Assembly (NCBI GenBank): GCA_017550055.1
Contig: JAFYMM010000067.1
Span: 1 to 13,453, forward strand
DNA length: 13,453 nt
Direction of reading: 5' to 3'
Origin: Paludibacteraceae bacterium
GTDB taxonomy: Bacteria > Bacteroidota > Bacteroidia > Bacteroidales > Paludibacteraceae
Positions 7,583-13,453 of this stretch are shown piece by piece; positions within the stretch are counted from its first letter, which is position 1; every line of letters starts with the position of its first letter. Position numbers and translations under genes: made by a program. The notes under the pieces were generated by a model. The model worked only from the letters and a program-made list of their open reading frames with translations. It did not search any database and had not been told where the DNA came from.

Positions 7583-9811
7583 TTATTTTATGCGTTTTAC
7601 TGATTTTAGGGCTTTGATTTTTAGTAGGTTTTTGCATAAATTGTTGATGTCGTCGGCACTATAAACGTAGATGTCGAGAGTTCCGAGGAATACGCCATCG
7701 GTGGTGTCGATATTTATGTTTTTGATATTGATGGCATAGTCGTCGCTGATGACTTGTACGATTTGTTTTAGTAGTCCGGTTTGGTCAACACCCGAAATCT
7801 CGATAGTAGTGAGGAATGAGAGCACTTTTTGAGTTTCCCATTTGGCAGACAAGATACGATTGCCATAGCTAGCTTGAAGCTTTTGGGCCACAGGACAATC
7901 GCATTTGTGAACTATGACATCGCCACCAGTTTCGATGAAACCAAGCACATTGTCGCCCGGAATAGGTTGACAGCAATCGGCAATTTTGTAGCCAGAGCCA
8001 ACATCGGCATCGGTGATGTGTAGGGTCTTTTTAGGGTTGTGTTGTGCAGGTTGAGGTGTAGTCTCTTCTTTTTTGTCGTCGCTTCCGAATTGGAGTTTCC
8101 AAATTCGCATCCATTTGTTTTTTGTTTTGTTTAAGAAGAGAGATGGTATGACAGAAGTGTCTATTTTGCCCTTGCCGATTGCAGAATAGAGGTTGTTGAC
8201 GTCGGTGATTTTGAAGTGGTCGAGTACGACTTGTAGGGTTTGATTGTTGACCGGTTGACCGACTGAGTTTATTATCTGTTCTATAGTGTCTTGTCCTTTT
8301 TTGACAATAGCTTTTAGCTCTTTTTTGAGAATAGTGCGTAGTTGAGCTTTGGCTTTACCCGTAGTACAGAAATCGAGCCATTCCATTTGAGGTTTTTGGC
8401 TTTTAGATGTAAGAATTTCTATTTGGTCGCCACTTTGTAGCTCGTAGCTAACAGGGACAAGGCGATGATCGACTTTTGCGCCAATGCAGTGAGAGCCAAT
8501 GTCGGAGTGGAGATGGAAGGCAAAGTCGAGAGCTGTAGCCTTAGCAGGCATTTTGCGAATGTCGCCTTTCGGAGTAAAGACAAAAATTTCGGTTGAATAT
8601 AGATTGAGTTTGAACGTATCCATAAACTCGACAGCATTGGTAAAGTCGCTAGTATCGAGCATTTCTTTGATGGATTTGAACCATTTGTCGAGGTCGGACT
8701 CTTCTTGTTCGCCAGTTTTGTATTTCCAGTGAGCTGCAAGACCTTTTTCGGCAATGTCGTTCATACGTTGACTGCGGATTTGAACCTCAATCCAATTGCC
8801 ACCAGGACCCATAACTGTGACGTGGAGAGCCTCGTAGCCATTAGATTTAGGCGTGTTGATCCAGTCGCGAGTGCGGTCGGGGTGAGGGGTATAGATGCTA
8901 GTAATGGCTGAATAAGTTACCCAGCAATTAGCCTTTTCGTTTTCGTTTGGTTTTGGTTTGAGAATGATGCGAATAGCCAATAAATCATATACTTCTTCAA
9001 AAGTGATATGCTTGGTTTGCATCTTTTTGAATACGCTATATGGCGATTTTATACGTTTTATAATTTCGTAGTCATAGCCATAAGAGTCTAGTATTTTGGT
9101 AATAGGCTGAATGAAAATGCGGAAGGCATCTTCAAGCATTGGGGTAGCCTGCATTATTTGGCGTTCGAGCTTGGCGTAGATGCTTGGTTGTTCGTATTTG
9201 AAACTGAGATTTTCTAATTCAGTTTTGATTAGGAAGAAGCCAAGTCGTTGAGCTAAAGGAGCGTATATATATTGAGTTTCGCCAGTGATTTTGAGTTGTT
9301 TGGCAGGAGGCATTGAGCCGAGAGTGCGCATATTGTGCAGACGGTCAGCCATTTTGATTAGGATTACGCGAACATCTTCGGGGATAGTGAGGATGAGTTT
9401 GCGGAAATTTTCGGCTTGAGCCGATGCGCCTTCTCCGAATATACCACCAGATATTTTAGTGAGACCAGCAACGATAGAAGCGATTTTAGGGTTGAATTCG
9501 TTGGCAATATCTTCGACTGTGTAGTCGGTGTCTTCGACAACATCGTGGAGTAGGGCAGCACATATAGAAGTGGAACCTAAACCTATTTCGTTTACAACGA
9601 TGCGAGCAACAGCAAGCGGGTGCATGATGTAAGGTTCGCCAGAACGGCGTTTCACCCCACCATGAGCTTTGTTGGCAAATTCGAAGGCCTTTGTGATGAT
9701 TTCGACTTTTTGCTTGTGTGCAGTTGCGGCATAGTCGCGTAGAAGAGCTCTGAATTCGGATTGAATCATCTCTTCTTCTTGTTCGGGTGTTAGGTTATGG
9801 TAGTCAATCAT
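7583..9811 (-). CDS. rsh: RelA/SpoT homologue, bifunctional-type (p)ppGpp synthetase/hydrolase
   Basis: Long RSH enzyme that makes and degrades the alarmone (p)ppGpp; 742 residues, full length. The HD hydrolase domain is intact: H50 in HGGVKRRSGEPY, HDVVEDT (89-95) and MADRLHNMRT (154-163). The synthetase domain has RIKSPYSVFKKM (253-264), YDLLAIRI (275-282), the G-loop region TPKSNGYEALH (320-330) and EVQIRSQ (342-348). At the position that distinguishes Mn-dependent bifunctional enzymes (RXKD) from RelA-type (EXDD), it reads RTRD (313-316), a basic version consistent with a bifunctional enzyme. A TGS domain follows (about 408-468), then the cysteine cluster ADCCQPIPGD with HKCDCP (611-640), and a C-terminal ACT domain (about 665-742). 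It lies 26 nt downstream of the M23 gene. Bifunctionality is inferred from intact motifs. Confidence 0.95.
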   Translation of the reverse strand: MIDYHNLTPEQEEEMIQSEFRALLRDYAATAHKQKVEIITKAFEFANKAHGGVKRRSGEPYIMHPLAVARIVVNEIGLGSTSICAALLHDVVEDTDYTVEDIANEFNPKIASIVAGLTKISGGIFGEGASAQAENFRKLILTIPEDVRVILIKMADRLHNMRTLGSMPPAKQLKITGETQYIYAPLAQRLGFFLIKTELENLSFKYEQPSIYAKLERQIMQATPMLEDAFRIFIQPITKILDSYGYDYEIIKRIKSPYSVFKKMQTKHITFEEVYDLLAIRIILKPKPNENEKANCWVTYSAITSIYTPHPDRTRDWINTPKSNGYEALHVTVMGPGGNWIEVQIRSQRMNDIAEKGLAAHWKYKTGEQEESDLDKWFKSIKEMLDTSDFTNAVEFMDTFKLNLYSTEIFVFTPKGDIRKMPAKATALDFAFHLHSDIGSHCIGAKVDHRLVPVSYELQSGDQIEILTSKSQKPQMEWLDFCTTGKAKAQLRTILKKELKAIVKKGQDTIEQIINSVGQPVNNQTLQVVLDHFKITDVNNLYSAIGKGKIDTSVIPSLFLNKTKNKWMRIWKLQFGSDDKKEETTPQPAQHNPKKTLHITDADVGSGYKIADCCQPIPGDNVLGFIETGGDVIVHKCDCPVAQKLQASYGNRILSAKWETQKVLSFLTTIEISGVDQTGLLKQIVQVISDDYAINIKNINIDTTDGVFLGTLDIYVYSADDINNLCKNLLKIKALKSVKRIK

Positions 9812-9837
9812 ATGTTAGTATAGAGTATAGTGTTTTT

Positions 9838-10812
9838 TTAGTCCATTACATTGCCGGCATTAGTGGCAAGTTGTATCATGCGGTCGTATTCTTCGGGTGA
9901 TAAGTCGAGGAAGTAGTAGTTGAGAGGGTCAACGTTCTGTCCTTTGTATTCTACTTCGTAGTGAAGGTGAGGACCTGTACTTTTGCCAGTGTTGCCAACT
10001 GTGCCAATTATTTCGGCACGAGTGAGTTTTTGTCCTTTTTTCACTTTGATTTTATGCATGTGGGCATAAAGTGTTTTGTATTCAAATCCGTGGTCGATTA
10101 TGACGGTGTTGCCATAGCCTTGTTTCCAACCGACAAATTCCACAACACCATTGCCTGTGGCGTAGATGTCGGTGCCAGTAGGGGCGGTGAAGTCCATTCC
10201 TTGGTGGAACTTGCGAGTGCGATACACAGGGTCAACTCGATAGCCAAAACCAGAAGCGATGCGTGTAAGGTCTTTGTTTAGAATAGGCTGAATGGCAGGT
10301 ATTTGTTTGAGTTTTTGTTCGTTGCTTTTTACGAGGAGCATCAGGTCGTCGTATGATTTTGATTGGATATAGAGTTGTTTGCTTATATCGTCGGTTTTGC
10401 GTGTAGTTTCAATCAAAATAGCCGCAGTATTCATTTTTGCAAGTTCTTCATAGCGATGGTTGTTGAGGGATGTGCTATGGCGAACATTGTCGGGGATGGA
10501 GTCGGCTTGGAATATTACTCGGTATAGGTTATTGTCGCGTTGTTTGATGTCAGCCAACACATCGTTCATTTGCTCCAATCGGCGATTGAGTAGTTCGTAT
10601 TGTATTTCCATTCGTTCGTTTTCGGCTTTTAGTCGTTTTTCGTCGGGCGAGTCGATTATGATAGTGAAAACGATGAAGAATAGGAAACCGATGAATGCAC
10701 TCGAAAACAGGTGCAAAGTCAGTCTCTTAAGTGTTTTTCCAATTGATGTTTCGACACGTTCAAATGAAAGAGTTTCGGGATTGAATTGTAATTTTACTTT
10801 CTTTTTTGCCAT
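9838..10812 (-). CDS. Membrane-anchored M23 family (LytM-type) peptidoglycan endopeptidase
   Basis: Predicted zinc endopeptidase cutting peptidoglycan peptide bridges in the periplasm, 324 residues. A basic cytoplasmic N-terminus is followed by one hydrophobic span (about 35-53) and then a charged segment likely to form a coiled coil (about 57-92). The C-terminal M23 domain starts near SGFGYRVDPVYRTRKFH; zinc ligands are H203 and D207 in HQGMD and H284 in PHLHYE (281-286), with the further catalytic histidine at H251 or H253 in YAHMHKIK. All catalytic residues are present, so it should be active rather than a degenerate EnvC/NlpD-like activator. A promoter with good fit lies about 80 bp upstream and the RSH gene follows after 26 nt, so this is probably the first gene of the operon. 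Confidence 0.92.
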   Translation of the reverse strand: MAKKKVKLQFNPETLSFERVETSIGKTLKRLTLHLFSSAFIGFLFFIVFTIIIDSPDEKRLKAENERMEIQYELLNRRLEQMNDVLADIKQRDNNLYRVIFQADSIPDNVRHSTSLNNHRYEELAKMNTAAILIETTRKTDDISKQLYIQSKSYDDLMLLVKSNEQKLKQIPAIQPILNKDLTRIASGFGYRVDPVYRTRKFHQGMDFTAPTGTDIYATGNGVVEFVGWKQGYGNTVIIDHGFEYKTLYAHMHKIKVKKGQKLTRAEIIGTVGNTGKSTGPHLHYEVEYKGQNVDPLNYYFLDLSPEEYDRMIQLATNAGNVMD

Positions 10813-10892
10813 TGTATTAACTATAGTTTTGTATAGTTATAATAAAGAGAGTGATGTATATAGACATTGCGACTTTAAGCGCAAATTACATG

Positions 10893-10923
10893 CAAAGATA
10901 CGCTTTTTTTTGTGAATTTACAA
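10893..10923 (-). promoter_or_regulatory. Bacteroidetes-type promoter for the M23-RSH-DUF4837 operon
   Basis: On the minus strand, TATCTTTG at 10900-10893 matches the Bacteroidetes -7 consensus TAnnTTTG exactly. It is preceded by TTG at 10923-10921 with 20 bp between, fitting the usual TTTG -33 element and spacing except that the first base is C. Transcription would start near 10886, giving a leader of about 75 nt before the ATG at 10812. The downstream gene and the lack of any other gene in this gap support the call. Confidence 0.75.
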
Positions 10924-11019
10924 GTTTTTTGGGATATATTTATAGTTTTTTTATTAGTGTTTTGGGCATTAAAGGAGGTTATTATAATATTTTTAGGCTA
11001 TAGTGGCTATTGCTGAGCG
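10924..11019. other. A/T-rich non-coding stretch upstream of the M23 promoter
   Basis: This is part of a gap of about 430 bp without a gene (10813-11241). Besides the promoter, repeat structures and terminator listed separately, it holds A/T-rich sequence, a short direct repeat GGCTAT-AGT-GGCTAT (10996-11010) and an AAAGGAGG run on the plus strand (10971-10978) with no suitable start codon after it. No convincing small gene or known RNA family was recognised. Confidence 0.5.
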
Positions 11020-11125
11020 AATACACAATGAGAGTGTGTATTCTCGTGTCTTACCCTCAAGCAAGGTGCAAGCAAACTGCAAGCAAGAAAACAGTCAAAA
11101 AAAACACACACTCACATTGTGTATT
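11020..11125. repeat. Imperfect 23-bp inverted repeat flanking tandem 11-bp units
   Basis: The arm at 11020-11042 matches the reverse complement of 11103-11125 at 21 of 23 positions; the shared core is AATACACAATG, one mismatch, then GAGTGTGT. The 60 bp between the arms hold the three tandem 11-bp units. The left arm can also fold on itself (GAATACAC at 11019-11026 with GTGTATTC at 11036-11043), so two structures compete. The right arm is followed by a run of T on the plus strand. The layout resembles a small element with terminal inverted repeats, or a long RNA hairpin; no transposase is present. Confidence 0.6.
11058..11096 (-). repeat. Dispersed intergenic repeat, copy B (three tandem 11-bp units)
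   Basis: CAAGCAA occurs at 11058-11064, 11069-11075 and 11080-11086 on the plus strand, a strict 11-bp period; the units are CAAGCAAGGTG, CAAGCAAACTG and CAAGCAAGAAA. Positions 11069-11096 match, in the opposite orientation, the repeat at 6455-6482 at 26 of 28 positions. The period is close to one helical turn, so the heptamers would face the same side of the DNA, as in arrays bound by regulatory or replication proteins. Function is unknown. Confidence 0.7.
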
Positions 11126-11140
11126 TTTTTCCCAATAAAC

Positions 11141-11182
11141 AAAAAATGCTGTGTCAAATTTGGGTTTGACACAGCATTTTTT
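11141..11182 (-). terminator. Strong intrinsic terminator after the pullulanase gene
   Basis: A perfect 18-bp stem (11141-11158 with 11165-11182) encloses a 6-nt loop. The G/C-containing part reads ATGCTGTGTCAAA and its complement, flanked by A and T runs on both sides. It is about 60 bp beyond the pullulanase stop and would end that minus-strand transcript. Because both flanks are A/T runs it can work in both directions. Confidence 0.92.
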
Positions 11183-11241
11183 TATATAAGTTTTTGCTTT
11201 GCTCGGCGATTGAAGTAAACTTCGCTCCGCTTATCGCAAAA

Positions 11242-13233
11242 TTATTTGCGGTAGAGAATTACGGCAGAGGTGTAAGGTACGTTGATTTTTTCTGTAAAGT
11301 TACCCAAGCCGTTTTCGTTAATTTTTGCATTGTAGCATGCAGCAGTCCAAGTGCCTTCAGGAAGAGAGATTTCGACATCGGTTGTGTTGCCATTGTAGAT
11401 GACGAAAATTTGGTTCCATGAGTCGTTAGTAAGTGCGCCATTGAGTGTGTAGGCAACTACATTAGCAGGAGTTTCAACGAATTGGATTGCTTCGGCCACT
11501 TGTGCGGCATCGCTCATGCGGAACGCAGGGTGAGCTTTGCGAAGAGCTATGAGATTGCGGTAGTAGTCGTAAACTTCGGCATATTTCACTTTGTTAGTCC
11601 AATCGATTTGGTTGATTGAGTCAGGCGATTGGTATGTGTTGTGAACGCCTTTTTTGTCGCGAAGGAGTTCCTCGCCAGCATAGATAAATGGTACGCCTTG
11701 TGCTGTGAATACGATTGTTTGTCCGAGGAGGTCCATACGGATGATTTCTTCGATTGTAGCTTCAGGGTGGATTGCTTTGAGTTTGTCAACCACGCATGGG
11801 TCGTCGTGACAAGACATGTAGTTGATGACTTGAGCAGGAGAAGTGGCGTAAGCAACGTTGGTATGAGCCACTTGTGTGAGGTCGATTTGTGGGTGAGCAG
11901 TAGCACCTACAACACCAAATTTGATTGATTCGTCAAGACCACGACCAGACACGAATCCACCTTTGTTACCATCGGTCCATTTACCACGGAGACCATCGCG
12001 GATGTCGTCGCTAAATACGCCTACAGGAGCAAATTGGTGAGCATTGTTTTTCACTGCGCGGAGTTCTTCAGGAATACCGCAACCACCAGCAGCCCAGCCT
12101 TCGCCGTGGATAGAGATAGTAGGGTCGATAGCATCAACAGCAGCGCGGATTTGGTTCATAGTTTCGATGTCGTGGATACCCATCAAGTCGAAACGGAAAC
12201 CGTCCATGTGGTATTCTTCAACCCAATATTTGATAGACTCAACCATGAAACGACGCATCATAGCGCGTTCAGAGGCAGTTTCGTTGCCACAACCAGAACC
12301 ATTGCCCCACGAGCCGTCTTCGTTCATGCGATAGAAATAACCAGGAGCTTGGAGGTTGAGGTGAGAATTGTCGCCTACGAAAGTGTGGTTATATACAACG
12401 TCCATAATCACGCGGATGCCAGCAGCGTGGAGTTGTTGAATCATAGTTTTGAGTTCGAGAATACGAGATGCTGGAGAATAAGGGTCTGTAGCATAGCCAC
12501 CTTCTGGAACATTGTAGTTTTTAGGGTCATAGCCCCAGTTGTATTTGTTGTCGGCAAGGCGAGTCTCGTCGATTGAGCCATAGTCGTAGCTTGGGAGAAT
12601 TTGAACGTGAGTGATGCCAAGTTCTTTCAAGTGGTCGATACCAGACGTTAAGCCATCGATAGTTTTAGTGCCAGCTTCGCTGAGGCCGAGGAATTTGCCA
12701 GGATATGAGCTACCTGAAGATGCGTGGATTGTGTAGTCGCGCATGTGAACTTCATAAATGATAGCATCAGTGAAAGATTTCATTTCAGGGCGTACATCGT
12801 TTTCCCATCCTTCAGGGTTTGTAGTGTTCCAATCGATGATAGCACCACGAACACCATTAACACCTACGGCTTTAGCCCAAATACCAGGAGTAGGTTCGAG
12901 CCATTGGTCGTTTTGTTTGATTTGGAAAGTGTAGAATTTGCCAATGAGGTCTTCTTTGACTGTGTAAGTCCAAGTGCCATCTACGTCGTATTTCATATCG
13001 AATACTTGAGTAGGAGCACCCTCTAGGGCATCTTCATAGATGTTGAGACGCACCTCTTGAGCTGCAGGAGACCATACGCGGAAGAATGATTTTTCTGGGG
13101 AATAAGTTACACCTAAATCATTGCCTTTATACTCTGGATATTCGTCTACAGAGTTGTAGGTTTTTGGTTTATTGCAGCAAGCAGACATGAGTGTTGCCAC
13201 AATTGCAATCATAGAAATAAATTTTAGTTTCAT
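11242..13233 (-). CDS. pulA: Type I pullulanase, lipoprotein (GH13)
   Basis: Debranching enzyme that hydrolyses alpha-1,6 links in pullulan, glycogen or amylopectin; 663 residues. An N-terminal signal peptide ends in a lipobox (MSAC, cysteine 19; a second cysteine follows at 20), so the enzyme is probably anchored in the outer membrane or facing the periplasm. A CBM48-like domain covers about 37-115 (SFFRVWSPAAQEVRLNIY). The GH13 domain has the type I pullulanase signature YNWGYDP (231-237), DVVYNH (278-283), GFRFDLMG (345-352; nucleophile D349), GEGW (377-380; acid/base E378) and SCHDD (474-478; D477). A C-terminal all-beta domain follows (about 580-663). All catalytic residues are intact. 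It lies 55 bp after a TSP3-repeat protein gene, possibly in one transcript, and is followed by a strong terminator. No SusC/SusD genes are visible nearby. Confidence 0.95.
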   Translation of the reverse strand: MKLKFISMIAIVATLMSACCNKPKTYNSVDEYPEYKGNDLGVTYSPEKSFFRVWSPAAQEVRLNIYEDALEGAPTQVFDMKYDVDGTWTYTVKEDLIGKFYTFQIKQNDQWLEPTPGIWAKAVGVNGVRGAIIDWNTTNPEGWENDVRPEMKSFTDAIIYEVHMRDYTIHASSGSSYPGKFLGLSEAGTKTIDGLTSGIDHLKELGITHVQILPSYDYGSIDETRLADNKYNWGYDPKNYNVPEGGYATDPYSPASRILELKTMIQQLHAAGIRVIMDVVYNHTFVGDNSHLNLQAPGYFYRMNEDGSWGNGSGCGNETASERAMMRRFMVESIKYWVEEYHMDGFRFDLMGIHDIETMNQIRAAVDAIDPTISIHGEGWAAGGCGIPEELRAVKNNAHQFAPVGVFSDDIRDGLRGKWTDGNKGGFVSGRGLDESIKFGVVGATAHPQIDLTQVAHTNVAYATSPAQVINYMSCHDDPCVVDKLKAIHPEATIEEIIRMDLLGQTIVFTAQGVPFIYAGEELLRDKKGVHNTYQSPDSINQIDWTNKVKYAEVYDYYRNLIALRKAHPAFRMSDAAQVAEAIQFVETPANVVAYTLNGALTNDSWNQIFVIYNGNTTDVEISLPEGTWTAACYNAKINENGLGNFTEKINVPYTSAVILYRK

Positions 13234-13288
13234 GATAAATTTTATTTATTGATAGTTATTGTTTTTTTTCTAGATACTGGAAAATAGC

Positions 13289-13453
13289 TTATAGATTTTG
13301 GTCATTAGCTTCGGCAGACTCGTTTGAGTCGTTGCTTGTTTCTTCGTCGATTGAATCTAATGGACAACCATCTTGGTTGACAGGTGTATTTTCTGGTGTA
13401 TCAGGGCATTGGTCGATGCAGTTATGTACACCATCTTTGTCATCGTCTAAGTA
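13289..13453 (-). CDS. Thrombospondin type-3 repeat protein, C-terminal fragment
   Basis: The minus strand from the window edge reads 54 codons and a TAA stop. The fragment contains one calcium-binding TSP3 unit: DDDKDGVHNCIDQCPDTP (3-20) followed by VNQDGCP (25-31), with the expected Asp/Gly/Cys-Pro pattern. It ends in a 23-residue Asp/Glu/Ser/Asn-rich tail. In Bacteroidetes such repeats usually lie in outer-membrane OmpA-like or exported proteins, often just before an OmpA domain; here the protein stops soon after the repeat, so any other domain must be upstream of the window. The 5' end is missing only because of the window edge. It ends 55 bp before the pullulanase start. Confidence 0.85.
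   Translation of the reverse strand, partial: YLDDDKDGVHNCIDQCPDTPENTPVNQDGCPLDSIDEETSNDSNESAEANDQNL

Noticed and set aside
10971..10978. AAAGGAGG as a ribosome binding site on the plus strand
   Set aside because: No start codon with an open frame follows at a suitable distance, and Shine-Dalgarno use is weak in this phylum.
11058..11090. CRISPR-like repeat array
   Set aside because: Units are 11 bp and directly abutting, with no unique spacers and no cas genes.
11003..11218. A 71-codon plus-strand open frame across the repeat region and terminator
   Set aside because: It runs straight through the inverted repeat arms, the tandem units and the terminator stem, so its composition is explained by those structures; no start-site context or homology is recognisable.

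Overview
The window looks like a chromosomal segment from a member of the Bacteroidota, most likely order Bacteroidales. Evidence: lipoproteins of a Bacteroidetes-restricted family (DUF4837), a DUF7033-type polysaccharide deacetylase, A/T-rich leaders without clear Shine-Dalgarno sites, and a TTG-N20-TATCTTTG promoter matching the Bacteroidetes -33/-7 pattern. The genus cannot be read from the sequence. Every gene I can support lies on the minus strand, so transcription runs from high to low coordinates.

In transcription order: (1) the C-terminal 54 residues of a thrombospondin type-3 repeat protein (13289-13453); (2) a lipoprotein type I pullulanase (11242-13233), followed by a strong 18-bp-stem terminator (11141-11182); (3) a non-coding stretch of about 430 bp with an inverted repeat flanking three tandem 11-bp units, and then a good promoter; (4) M23 endopeptidase, bifunctional-type RelA/SpoT homologue and DUF4837 lipoprotein in close succession (10812 to 6528); (5) a 197-bp gap holding a second, shorter copy of the 11-bp-unit repeat in the opposite orientation; (6) a tightly coupled group of pdxA, DUF7033 deacetylase-like protein, GT-B glycosyltransferase and GT2 glycosyltransferase (6330 to 1824), where neighbouring genes abut or overlap; (7) a terminator and a cluster of TTGTGCCA octamers; (8) groES and the first 439 codons of groEL, separated by a spacer made largely of degenerate 7-bp repeats in inverted arrangement.

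The genes cover protein folding (GroES/GroEL), vitamin B6 synthesis (PdxA), surface glycan assembly (deacetylase-like protein plus two glycosyltransferases), stringent response (RSH), peptidoglycan remodelling (M23) and alpha-glucan breakdown (pullulanase). The protein-coding content is ordinary for the phylum. The least explained material is non-coding: the dispersed 11-bp-unit repeat (copies at 6455-6482 and 11058-11096), the heptad arrays between groES and groEL, and the octamer cluster upstream of groES. No phage, insertion sequence, CRISPR array, tRNA or rRNA was recognised.
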